NCBI GenBank assembly: GCA_946408355.1
Contig: CAMJRX010000023.1
Location: forward strand, 1 to 37,192
Direction of reading: 5' to 3'
Source of the DNA: an uncultured Selenomonadales bacterium
GTDB lineage: Bacteria > Bacillota > Negativicutes > Selenomonadales > Selenomonadaceae
Length of the DNA stretch: 37,192 bases
Each line of letters starts with the position of its first letter. Position 1 is the stretch's first letter. A program made the translations under genes and the position numbers. The notes beneath the pieces are model-generated. The model saw only the letters and a program-made list of their open reading frames with translations, was not told where the DNA came from and made no database searches. Shown piece by piece: positions 1 to 6,882 of the stretch.

Positions 1-223
1 TAGCAATCATCTGCGCCATTTCGTAACGGGTAATGTTGCGGTCGCCGCGATAGGTGCCGTCGCCGTAACCTTCGATAACGCCTTCAGCCGCGAGTTTAGC
101 AACGGACTGATAAGCCCAGTGTCCTGCAGGAACATCGCTAAAAGGATTTGCCGCCGCGAACGTCGTTGAACTTACGCCCATTACAAACGCCGCTGCCAAT
201 GCTGCTGCTACTGTTTTCTTCAT
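1..223 (-). CDS. OmpM-like SLH-domain outer-membrane protein (N-terminal fragment)
   Basis: Translating the minus strand from the ATG at 223 gives 74 codons that run off the left edge. Residues 1-24 form a typical Sec signal peptide (MKKTVAAALAAAFVMG, then an Ala-rich cleavage site near TFA-A). Residues 27-74 form an S-layer homology domain: FSDVPAGHWAYQSV, then GVIEGYGDGTYRGD, then ITRYEMAQMIA. In Negativicutes this layout is typical of OmpM/Mep45 proteins, where the SLH domain binds polyamine-modified peptidoglycan and a beta-barrel follows in the outer membrane. The barrel part is outside the window, so the OmpM call rests on the N-terminus and on the family's usual architecture. The ribosome-binding site GGAGGT lies just upstream (231-236). 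The gene has its own promoter about 140 bases upstream and is not closely coupled to its neighbour. Confidence 0.85.
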   Translation of the reverse strand, partial: MKKTVAAALAAAFVMGVSSTTFAAANPFSDVPAGHWAYQSVAKLAAEGVIEGYGDGTYRGDRNITRYEMAQMIA

Positions 224-360
224 TTTGAAGACCTCCAATAAGTTTAACCGATAAATTATTTTTGTCGACTTGCGGTCGCATTTGGAGGAGCTTTCTAATT
301 TGAGTGGCCGTGTTTCCTCAAGTCTTCCGACTTCTCCGCTTGTTTCCTTAAGCCGCATTG

Positions 361-389
361 ACTATAGCACAGCAAAAGAAATTTTTCAA
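361..389 (-). promoter_or_regulatory. Sigma-70-type promoter of the SLH/OmpM-like gene
   Basis: On the minus strand there is TTGAAA (389-384), a 17-base spacer and TATAGT (366-361). Transcription would start near 354 and leave a leader of about 130 bases before the ATG at 223. That leader holds a small hairpin, AAGTC-GGAA-GACTT, with a GNRA-type loop. A perfect A/T palindrome (379-398) covers the -35 box. The stretch 224-407 holds no convincing gene. Confidence 0.6.
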
Positions 390-407
390 GAAAAATTTTT
401 TCCATAT

Positions 408-1403
408 TTATTCCACATTATTTTTAATAAAATTGCACCACGGCTCGCCGCTCATAAAGTCGCCGTCATTGTAACAAGCCGCCCTCGCCCGACAGCCGCC
501 GCATTTATTTTTATAATGACAAGTTCCGCAATTGCCGCTGTAGTCGAGCGTGCGCAATGTCTTTAAAATTTTATTCGACCGCCAAATTTCGTCGAAAGGT
601 GTTTCACGCACGTCGCCCAGTTCCATATTAAGATAAGCGCACGGCTGAACTTTGCCACGCGGACTGATTATGCAGTAGCTTAAGCCCGCCAAACACCCGC
701 GCTTAAATCTGGTTTTTATGCCGAGTTGGTCAGCGATTCTTAAAAATTGTGGAGCGCAAGTCGGCTTGAGTTCGATTGAAACTTCCTGTTGCTTGCGCAT
801 GATTCGCGTCAAAACATTTTCGTAACCTTCGGCGCGTAGTGATTCTTCCTTAATCGTCTTGGCTCGTCCCGTCGGCACCAAAAAGAAAAAATGATGCGCC
901 TTTGCTCCCAACTCAACTGCGAAGTCTGTTAACGCCTCCAGCTCGTGTTGATTCCAATCCATAACCGTTGTATGCATTTGGAAGGGTAAGCCCGCCGCTA
1001 AACAATTTTTCATGCCGTCAACTGCGCCCTGCCACGCACCCGCGAACGAACGAAATTTATCGTGCTTTTCTGCGTCGAGTGAATCTAAGGAAATGCCCAT
1101 GCCCTTTGCGCCCGCCGCTTTTAAATCTTTTGCCATTTGCGGCGTTATCAACGTGCCGTTCGTGCCAAATACCGCAATTAATTTTAAGCGTGTCGCATGT
1201 TCTACAAGCTCTAAAATGTCGGGGCGCATTAACGGTTCGCCGCCCGAAAATATCATTATCTTGAAACCTGCGCGGGCTATCTGGTTTAAAAGTTCTTTAG
1301 CCTCTGTCGTCGAAAGTTCTTCTTGAGCTTTACAGCCGGCGTCGCGATAGCAATGGGCGCAATACATATTGCAAGCGTTCGTTGTGTTCCAAGAGACTAT
1401 CAA
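408..1403 (-). CDS. nirJ2: Radical SAM/SPASM protein, NirJ2/AhbD-like
   Basis: The protein has 331 residues. Near the N-terminus (C11, C15, C18) it has the radical SAM motif CNMYCAHC, which binds the SAM-cleaving [4Fe-4S] cluster. FSGGEPLMRPDI follows, a typical SAM-binding segment. The C-terminal third carries a SPASM-type cysteine set (GCLAG, QPCAY, NCGTCHYKNKCGGC, ACYN, PWC) for auxiliary clusters. The opening MIVSWNTTNACNMYC resembles NirJ2, a putative heme d1/heme b side-chain-processing enzyme of anaerobic Firmicutes. AhbD and peptide-modifying SPASM enzymes are close alternatives. No other heme gene is visible here, so the exact substrate is open. The start is TTG at 1403, supported by AGGAGGA six bases upstream. 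It lies 26 bases behind the HldA-like gene and is probably cotranscribed with it. Confidence 0.65.
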   Translation of the reverse strand: MIVSWNTTNACNMYCAHCYRDAGCKAQEELSTTEAKELLNQIARAGFKIMIFSGGEPLMRPDILELVEHATRLKLIAVFGTNGTLITPQMAKDLKAAGAKGMGISLDSLDAEKHDKFRSFAGAWQGAVDGMKNCLAAGLPFQMHTTVMDWNQHELEALTDFAVELGAKAHHFFFLVPTGRAKTIKEESLRAEGYENVLTRIMRKQQEVSIELKPTCAPQFLRIADQLGIKTRFKRGCLAGLSYCIISPRGKVQPCAYLNMELGDVRETPFDEIWRSNKILKTLRTLDYSGNCGTCHYKNKCGGCRARAACYNDGDFMSGEPWCNFIKNNVE

Positions 1404-1429
1404 ATTAAATTCCTCCTATAATTTTTTGC

Positions 1430-2413
1430 TTAACCGGCAAGCTCATTTAAAACATCTTCGCGGGTGATAGCGTAGGTGCCAGACTTCCTTAAGACAATGC
1501 CCGCCGCGACATTTGCAATATATGCGCCGTCTACAGGTTTTAAGCCGCCCGCCAACGCCATTGCAAAAACTGCCGCAACTGTATCTGCCGCACCTGCACT
1601 GTCGAAGACTTCTTGAACTCGTGTCGGCAAATGAAAAGCTTCATCTTCCGTAACCAGCGTCATGCCTGAAGCGGAGCGCGTCGCTAAAACATTTTTAATT
1701 CTGAATTTGCGCATGATATATCGCCCTGCTCGTTCTGCCGCGTCGTCGTCATCTGTCGGTATGGGGCTGAGCAAGATTTTATTTATTTTGGCGACGTTCG
1801 GTGTAACGTAATCGGCTTGTGCGTATTTAATCCACTGTTGACCATAAGGCATAACGACGACCGGCACACCGTGATTATGCGCCGCACGAATCACAGAGGC
1901 ACAAAATCTTTCCGTACAAACGCCCTTTTCATAGTCAGCAAGAACAATCGCGTCGATGCTATCGTTGAGCCGCTTTTTAACAAAATTTTTCAAGGCGTCG
2001 AATTGCTCTTCGGTACGCGGTGCGAGGTCTTCAAAATCCATGCGGAACATCTGAACATGCCCGCTCATAATTCTAATCTTCGTCGTCGTTGGCCATTCAG
2101 TTGCAATCAATCCGTCTTGATTAATGCCGCTCTCGTAAAGTTGTTCAGAAAGTATTTCAAAGTTGTGATCGTCGCCAACAAAACCTGCCACCGAAGTTTT
2201 GCAACCGAGATTTGCCAAGTTGTTAGCAATATTCGCCGCCGCGCCGAGTGAAGACTTGCGCTTAACAATTTTCGCAACGGGAACGGGCGCATCGCTTGCG
2301 AACTTGCGAACTTCACCGTAATAATATCTGTCCATCATAATATCGCCGATAACTAAAACATTGCACTTGTCGACTTTCGTCTTAAAAAATTTTTGCCAAT
2401 CCATTTTGTTCAT
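1430..2413 (-). CDS. HldA/RfaE1-like PfkB-family heptose-phosphate kinase (divergent)
   Basis: The protein has 327 residues and is a PfkB/ribokinase-fold sugar kinase. It is closest in layout to the kinase domain of HldE (D-glycero-beta-D-manno-heptose-7-phosphate 1-kinase). The HldA-type opening is clear (VLVIGDIMMDRYYYGEV, then DAPVPVAKI), and SLGAAANIANNLANLG matches the substrate-binding region. The anion-hole motif near the C-terminus reads DSAGAADTV instead of the usual D-x-x-GAGDT, so the catalytic Asp is kept but the second Gly is Ala. The usual DPKG segment reads VVVMPYGQQW. There is no fused nucleotidyltransferase domain. These changes leave room for another sugar substrate. If it is a true HldA it would feed ADP-heptose synthesis, the donor for the heptosyltransferase at 25536-26858. 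The ATG at 2413 has GGAGG eight bases upstream. Confidence 0.7.
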   Translation of the reverse strand: MNKMDWQKFFKTKVDKCNVLVIGDIMMDRYYYGEVRKFASDAPVPVAKIVKRKSSLGAAANIANNLANLGCKTSVAGFVGDDHNFEILSEQLYESGINQDGLIATEWPTTTKIRIMSGHVQMFRMDFEDLAPRTEEQFDALKNFVKKRLNDSIDAIVLADYEKGVCTERFCASVIRAAHNHGVPVVVMPYGQQWIKYAQADYVTPNVAKINKILLSPIPTDDDDAAERAGRYIMRKFRIKNVLATRSASGMTLVTEDEAFHLPTRVQEVFDSAGAADTVAAVFAMALAGGLKPVDGAYIANVAAGIVLRKSGTYAITREDVLNELAG

Positions 2414-2442
2414 AAGTTCTGCCTCCGAAAAATTTTTTTGTT

Positions 2443-2451
2443 ATTATAACA
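2443..2451 (-). promoter_or_regulatory. Extended -10 promoter for the HldA-like/radical SAM pair
   Basis: The minus strand reads TGTTATAAT, an extended -10 element (TG-N-TATAAT). It lies about 30 bases upstream of the ATG at 2413, so the leader would be about 20 bases. No good -35 hexamer stands 16-18 bases upstream. No convincing promoter was found for the divergent purH in the same 94-base gap. Confidence 0.5.
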
Positions 2452-2507
2452 CGAACTTTGCAGGGGATAAACTTGCCGCGCAGAAAATCTATGTAGAGGT
2501 GATTTAA

Positions 2508-3668
2508 ATGAACGAACTGGAATTAAAATACGGGTGCAATCCGAATCAAAAGCCCGCAAAAGTTTTCGTTGAGGCGGGTGAACTTCCATTTGAAGTTTTG
2601 AACGGAAGACCTGGTTATATCAATTTGCTTGACGCGCTCAACGGTTGGCAACTCGTCCGCGAACTGCGCGAGGCAACAAATTTACCTGCCGCCGCCTCGT
2701 TTAAGCATGTCAGCCCCGCCGGTGCCGCAACTGGTTTACCGCTTGACGACGTATTGAGGAAAATTTATTTCGTGGGAGACGCTGAACTTTCGCCGCAAGC
2801 AAATGCATACATTCGGGCACGTGGAGCCGATAGAATGAGTTCTTATGGCGACTTTGCAATTTTATCCGACGAGTGCGACGAGCCGACCGCCAAATATCTC
2901 AAGCGCGAAGTTAGCGACGGAATTATTGCGCCGGCTTATTCGCCTAAAGCTTTGGAAATTTTAAAATCCAAACGCGGCGGAAATTATCTTATCTTAAAAA
3001 TGAATCCCGACTACGAACCGCCAACCGTCGAGACTAAAAAAATTTTTGGTGTGACTTTTGAGCAACTGCGCAACGACATAAAAATTTCTGAAGACTGCTT
3101 AGCCGACGTTCCGACTAAAAATAAAAATTTCACGCCTGAAGCTAAACGCGACCTCTTAACCGCGCTGATAACTTTAAAATATACGCAATCGAATTCGGTT
3201 TGCTATGCTAAGGGCGGACAGGCAATCGGTATCGGCGCAGGTCAACAAAGCCGCGTTCACTGTACGAGACTTGCCGGTAATAAAGCGGATTATTGGTTTT
3301 TGCGCCAATGCCCCAAAGTTTTAGAATTGCCGTTTAAAAAAGGTGTCAAGCGTCCCGACCGAGACAACGCCATTGATGTTTACTTGGGCGGTGAAACTTT
3401 TGCTGACAGCTGGGAAAATCTTTTCACTGTCAAGCCCGCGCCCTTAACCGACGACGAAAAAATTTCTTGGCTTAAAAATCTGCGCGGCGTTTCGTTAGCG
3501 TCCGATGCATTTTTCCCATTTGGCGATAACATTGAACGCGCTCATAAATCTGGCGTCGAATTCATTGCCCAAACTGGCGGCTCCATTCGCGACGACAACG
3601 TTATTGAAACTTGCGACAAATACAATATCGCTATGGCATTCACGCACATTAGACTTTTTCATCATTGA
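2508..3668 (+). CDS. Phosphoribosylaminoimidazolecarboxamide formyltransferase (monofunctional AICARFT)
   Basis: The protein has 386 residues and corresponds to the formyltransferase half of PurH. That half transfers a formyl group from 10-formyl-tetrahydrofolate to AICAR in the penultimate step of IMP synthesis. The catalytic Lys-His is seen in AASFKHVSPAGAA, and QSNSVCYAKGGQAIGIGAGQQSR is the diagnostic AICARFT signature, followed by the C-terminal GGSIRDDNVIETC. The IMP cyclohydrolase domain (about 190 residues) that precedes it in bifunctional PurH is absent. The length matches the stand-alone AICARFT family, so this is not a truncation. The start ATG has AGAGGTG six bases upstream. nagA follows only 9 bases after the stop, so the two form an operon. 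IMP cyclohydrolase must be encoded elsewhere. Confidence 0.9.
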   Translation: MNELELKYGCNPNQKPAKVFVEAGELPFEVLNGRPGYINLLDALNGWQLVRELREATNLPAAASFKHVSPAGAATGLPLDDVLRKIYFVGDAELSPQANAYIRARGADRMSSYGDFAILSDECDEPTAKYLKREVSDGIIAPAYSPKALEILKSKRGGNYLILKMNPDYEPPTVETKKIFGVTFEQLRNDIKISEDCLADVPTKNKNFTPEAKRDLLTALITLKYTQSNSVCYAKGGQAIGIGAGQQSRVHCTRLAGNKADYWFLRQCPKVLELPFKKGVKRPDRDNAIDVYLGGETFADSWENLFTVKPAPLTDDEKISWLKNLRGVSLASDAFFPFGDNIERAHKSGVEFIAQTGGSIRDDNVIETCDKYNIAMAFTHIRLFHH

Positions 3669-3677
3669 GGCGAGCTT

Positions 3678-4793
3678 ATGAAGTCTTTGATTAATGGGCG
3701 ATTGATTATTCCCGACATTGACGGCAATTTTACAATTCACACGGGCTGTATAAATTTTGACGAGAAAATTATTTCTATCGGCGAGCCACTCGACGGCGCA
3801 GAACTTATCGACGCGGAAAATAATTTTGTCGCGCCTGGTTTTATAAATATTCATGTTCACGGAGCGGCGGGCGTCGACACTATGGACGATGATATTGACG
3901 CCTTGAAAAAATTCGCAGAGTTTATGCCCTCTTGCGGCGTTACAAGTTTTTTGCCAACGACTATGACTATGCCGCTTGAAAAAATTTATCTTGCACTTGA
4001 AAGAATTCGCGCAGGTAAAAATTTTTCACACGGCGCAAGAATTCTGGGTGCACACGTCGAGGGACCTTTCATAAATAAACAATTCAAAGGTGCACAAGCG
4101 GAAGAAAATATCTTGCTCGCCGATTTTGAGCTGATAAAAAATTTCGTCGATGTTGTCAAAATTATAACCGTTGCGCCCGAAGTTAGCGGCTTTGACTTTA
4201 TCGACCGTTGCCGCGCAGAGAATATTATAATGTCAATCGGACACAGTGCGGCGACTTATGAAATTGCAATGGCGGCTATCGAACGCGGCGCGAATCACAT
4301 TACGCACCTTTTCAACGCGCAAACCGGCTTGCACCACAGGAAACCAGGCGTCGTCGGAGCGGCTTTTGATTCAGGCGCGATTATCGAACTAATTGCTGAT
4401 AATGTCCATGTTTGCCCCGCCGCGCAGAGGATTGTAAAGAAAATTAAACCGCGCAGAGAAATTATTTTGATAACTGATTCGTTCAGGGCTTGCGGCATTG
4501 GCGACGGCGTCAGCGAACTCGGAGGGCAAAAAGTTTTCGTCAACGGCAATCTCGCAACTTTAGCAGACGGAACAATCGCCGGCAGTATTACTAAAATGAA
4601 TGAAGTTCTTAGAAATTTCTGCACGAATACCGGCATTGACATTGCGGCGGGCGTCGAACTCGTTACTAAAAATCCCGCTATTGAACTAAATCTTTTCGAT
4701 AAGCTCGGAAGTTTGGAAGTCGGCAAGGCGGCTGATATTACAATCTTTGATGATGACTTCAACATTAAGAAAACTTTTGTAAGAGGTGCCTAA
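3678..4793 (+). CDS. nagA: N-acetylglucosamine-6-phosphate deacetylase
   Basis: The protein has 371 residues, a normal length for NagA, a cytoplasmic amidohydrolase-fold enzyme that converts GlcNAc-6-phosphate to glucosamine-6-phosphate and acetate. Visible motifs in order are the HVHG metal site (FINIHVHGAAGVDTMD), the metal-ligand Glu in GAHVEGPFINKQFKGAQ, His in MSIGHSAATYE, His in THLFNAQTGLHHRKPG, and the catalytic Asp in ILITDSFRACGIGDG. All expected metal and catalytic positions appear present. The enzyme serves amino-sugar and cell-wall recycling. It overlaps no gene but is tightly spaced between AICARFT (9 bases) and a small Cys-rich gene (12 bases). No nagB is visible nearby. Confidence 0.93.
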   Translation: MKSLINGRLIIPDIDGNFTIHTGCINFDEKIISIGEPLDGAELIDAENNFVAPGFINIHVHGAAGVDTMDDDIDALKKFAEFMPSCGVTSFLPTTMTMPLEKIYLALERIRAGKNFSHGARILGAHVEGPFINKQFKGAQAEENILLADFELIKNFVDVVKIITVAPEVSGFDFIDRCRAENIIMSIGHSAATYEIAMAAIERGANHITHLFNAQTGLHHRKPGVVGAAFDSGAIIELIADNVHVCPAAQRIVKKIKPRREIILITDSFRACGIGDGVSELGGQKVFVNGNLATLADGTIAGSITKMNEVLRNFCTNTGIDIAAGVELVTKNPAIELNLFDKLGSLEVGKAADITIFDDDFNIKKTFVRGA

Positions 4794-4805
4794 GGAGTAG
4801 CAATC

Positions 4806-5072
4806 ATGAGCTTTTTGACGCAAGCTTTTATTTCGGAAAGTCCGCTTTGGGCATGCCACTACGGAATAATTACACATCCTCTTTATCAGAAATGTTTGGA
4901 ATGTCCCGACTTATTGAAATACCCGCAGTTATACGATTGGACGGAAGTCATGAAGGAATTAAATTTTGAAGTTGATAACTGCGACGGCAAGTGTGTTAAA
5001 TGTCGAGGCGTGGGCAAGTGCAAAAAATTATTTGATTGCAAACTAAGTTTGATAAAATTAGCGGGACTTTGA
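4806..5072 (+). CDS. Small cysteine-rich protein of unknown function
   Basis: This is an 88-residue protein that I do not recognise. It has eight cysteines: one in WACHYG, a KCLEC pair, and a C-terminal cluster NCDGKCVKCRGVGKC followed by one more Cys. The spacing suggests binding of a metal or an Fe-S cluster. There is no signal peptide or membrane segment. Translation looks real: AAGGAG is fused to the nagA stop (TAAGGAG) and lies eight bases before the ATG. It is the third gene of the AICARFT-nagA operon. A short cytoplasmic metal-binding protein is the most that can be said. Confidence 0.7.
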   Translation: MSFLTQAFISESPLWACHYGIITHPLYQKCLECPDLLKYPQLYDWTEVMKELNFEVDNCDGKCVKCRGVGKCKKLFDCKLSLIKLAGL

Positions 5073-5106
5073 TATTAAAAAAACTTCTGTAAAAAGTGCT
5101 TAAAAC

Positions 5107-5135
5107 TTGACTAAAAATCGCCAGAAGTTTATTAT
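5107..5135 (+). promoter_or_regulatory. Promoter of the decarboxylase gamma/beta genes
   Basis: TTGACT (5107-5112), a 17-base spacer and TATTAT (5130-5135) form a good sigma-70-type promoter about 40 bases before the OadG-type start. The octamer AGAAGTTT occurs twice in direct orientation around the -10 box (from 5123 and from about 5140). It could be an operator, but that is only a guess. Confidence 0.6.
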
Positions 5136-5176
5136 TACAAGAAGTTTTGCAAATAACAATCGAGGTGGTTTTGTTC

Positions 5177-5542
5177 ATGGAACATTCTCCGGTAACGACG
5201 AATCCGCTAATAATCATGCTGATAAACATGACGGTAGTTTTCATCGTGCTCGTAGCGTTGATTTACTTGATTAAGCTGATTCATTTCGTTGACCCAACTA
5301 AAGAAAAACCTAAACCCGCGCAGGCAGAAGAAGAGGAACCGCTCGTCGCAGTGAAGTCAGATTCTGCACCCGCGCCCCTGCCTGTCGTCGAGGAAGGAAT
5401 CACGCCAGAAATTATCGCGGCAATATCGGCGGCAATCGCGGCTTATGGTTTTTCAGGTCAAGTCAAGGCGGTACACATTCTCAATCACGAGGGCACGCCG
5501 TGGAGAGCCTCCGCCAAGTTTAACAACCTGCAACGCAAGTAA
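5177..5542 (+). CDS. OadG-family subunit of a Na+-translocating decarboxylase (gamma/delta type)
   Basis: The product has 121 residues if started at the ATG at 5177, which has AGGTGG eight bases upstream; earlier in-frame starts lack a usable ribosome-binding site. It has one N-terminal membrane helix (PLIIMLINMTVVFIVLVAL), then an acidic Pro/Glu/Ala linker. The C-terminal segment is EEGITPEIIAAISAAIAA, followed by TPWRASAKFNNLQRK. This is the architecture of the OadG/MmdD subunits, which hold the carboxyltransferase and the membrane beta subunit together in oxaloacetate, methylmalonyl-CoA or glutaconyl-CoA decarboxylases. The gene directly precedes the beta subunit. The carboxyltransferase and biotin-carrier genes are not in the window, so the substrate cannot be fixed. 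Confidence 0.85.
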   Translation: MEHSPVTTNPLIIMLINMTVVFIVLVALIYLIKLIHFVDPTKEKPKPAQAEEEEPLVAVKSDSAPAPLPVVEEGITPEIIAAISAAIAAYGFSGQVKAVHILNHEGTPWRASAKFNNLQRK

Positions 5543-5557
5543 AAGGAGTGATATTTT

Positions 5558-6691
5558 TTGGAAGCTATAAATGCGTTCTCTGTGTCGCTCCAAGCGGTGT
5601 GGAATGACAGCGGCTTTTCGGCGTTCACTATGGGCAATGGTATAATGATTCTCGTTGGACTGTTGTTGTTGTACATGGCGTTTGTTAAAGAGTTTGAACC
5701 GCTCCTCTTAGGTCCGATTGCGTTCGGCTGTATTCTCGCCAATTTCCCTAACACCGGATTTTTCGGCGAAGAAATGAACGTCATGAAAGCGATTAACTAC
5801 GGTATTACTTATGAAATTTTTCCCCCGTTAATCTTTTTGGGTATCGGCGCAATGACTGACTTTAGTCCGTTGCTCGCTCGTCCGTCGACGCTTTTACTTG
5901 GTGCGGCGGCTCAAATCGGCGTATTCGTTGCGCTCGGTGGCGCAATGCTCGTTGGATTTAACGTACATGAGGCGGCAGCTATCGGTATCATCGGCGGCGC
6001 GGACGGTCCCACGTCGATTTATCTGTCGACGAAACTCGCCCCGCACTTACTCGGCGCAATCGCGGTTGCGGCTTATTCTTACATGTCGCTTGTCCCGCTC
6101 ATTCAACCTCCGATTATGAAACTCATGACTACTCAAGCTGAACGCGAAATCGTTATGAAGGAATTGCGCCAAGTCACGAAATTTGAGCGCGTTGTTTTCC
6201 CGATTGTCTCCACGATTTTTATCAGCTTACTTTTGCCGCCTATTGCCGCTTTGCTCGGTTGTTTAATGCTCGGCAATTTGTTCCGTGAATCGGGCGTAAC
6301 GGATAGACTTTCTGACACCGCGCAGAATGCCTTGATTAATATCGTAACGATTTTCTTAGGCACGGGTACCGGCATGACTATGAGTGCGGAAAGTTTCTTG
6401 CGCACTGACACTTTGCTGATTATCGCGCTCGGTCTTGTCGCGTTTATGGGCGGCACGGCTGGCGGCTTGCTTTTTGGTAAACTCATGTGCAAGTTCACTG
6501 GCGGTGAAATCAATCCTTTAATCGGTTCAGCGGGCGTCTCTGCTGTTCCTATGGCGGCTCGCGTCTCTCAACTTGTCGGAATGAAATCCAAGCCCGGCAA
6601 TTATCTCCTTATGCATGCAATGGGTCCCAACGTCGCGGGTGTTATCGGTACTGCGGTCGCGGCGGGCACTATGCTTGCCATGTTAAAATAA
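5558..6691 (+). CDS. oadB: Na+-translocating decarboxylase beta subunit (OadB/MmdB/GcdB family)
   Basis: The protein has 377 residues and many hydrophobic segments, the normal size and character of the beta subunit. This subunit decarboxylates carboxybiotin and exports Na+ across the cytoplasmic membrane. Family motifs include [19 protein letters not shown], then [14 protein letters not shown] with the Asp essential for Na+ coupling in known members, and [16 protein letters not shown]. The C-terminus has [16 protein letters not shown] and [18 protein letters not shown]. The start is TTG at 5558, with AAGGAG nine bases upstream. It follows the OadG-type gene by 15 bases and ends before a strong terminator, so the unit is a two-gene operon. 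Family members differ in partner enzymes, and oxaloacetate versus methylmalonyl-CoA cannot be told from this subunit alone. Confidence 0.92.
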   Translation: MEAINAFSVSLQAVWNDSGFSAFTMGNGIMILVGLLLLYMAFVKEFEPLLLGPIAFGCILANFPNTGFFGEEMNVMKAINYGITYEIFPPLIFLGIGAMTDFSPLLARPSTLLLGAAAQIGVFVALGGAMLVGFNVHEAAAIGIIGGADGPTSIYLSTKLAPHLLGAIAVAAYSYMSLVPLIQPPIMKLMTTQAEREIVMKELRQVTKFERVVFPIVSTIFISLLLPPIAALLGCLMLGNLFRESGVTDRLSDTAQNALINIVTIFLGTGTGMTMSAESFLRTDTLLIIALGLVAFMGGTAGGLLFGKLMCKFTGGEINPLIGSAGVSAVPMAARVSQLVGMKSKPGNYLLMHAMGPNVAGVIGTAVAAGTMLAMLK

Positions 6692-6710
6692 ATATTTCTT
6701 AACATAAACC

Positions 6711-6743
6711 ACCGAACATTCCTAGAGGTGTTCGGTTTTTTTT
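6711..6743 (+). terminator. Rho-independent terminator after the decarboxylase genes
   Basis: The stem is ACCGAACA (6711-6718) paired with TGTTCGGT (6729-6736), with a ten-base loop and an uninterrupted T-run to 6743. It lies 20 bases after the OadB stop and separates this operon from the giant gene. Confidence 0.9.
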
Positions 6744-6755
6744 ATCAAGTTCTAA

Positions 6756-6804
6756 TTCATTTTTCAGCCGCCAATGTTATAATCGTTTTTAAGCTACGGC
6801 TGAA
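6756..6804 (+). promoter_or_regulatory. Extended -10 promoter of the giant gene, flanked by an inverted repeat
   Basis: TG-T-TATAAT (-10 at 6778-6783) is an extended -10 element. TTCATT at 6756-6761 with a 16-base spacer is a weak -35. An exact 8-base inverted repeat, TTCAGCCG (6763-6770) and CGGCTGAA (6797-6804), brackets the -10 box and the expected start point near 6790. This is a plausible repressor or activator site. The leader to the ATG at 6883 would be about 90 bases. Confidence 0.5.
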
Positions 6805-6846
6805 TATTTACGATTAATTCTTTGGGATATGGAATCTACGACCGCA

Positions 6847-6871
6847 CCCTTCCCCATTCCCAGGAAAGGAG
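6847..6871 (+). promoter_or_regulatory. Possible hairpin covering the giant gene's ribosome-binding site
   Basis: CCCTTCC (6847-6853) can pair with GGAAAGG (6863-6869), six of seven positions matching, around a nine-base loop. The pairing would bury most of the AAGGAG ribosome-binding site (6866-6871) that serves the ATG at 6883. It suggests control of translation initiation, but no ligand or partner RNA is evident. Confidence 0.3.
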
Positions 6872-6882
6872 ATAGATTTACC

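Noticed and set aside
6829-6882. Upstream ATG at 6829 as start of the giant gene
   Set aside because: No ribosome-binding site precedes it, while AAGGAG at 6866-6871 correctly positions the ATG at 6883.
6744-6882. A known riboswitch in the leader of the giant gene
   Set aside because: The leader is only about 90 bases after the likely start point and shows no recognisable riboswitch core; only an inverted repeat and a possible hairpin over the ribosome-binding site can be supported.
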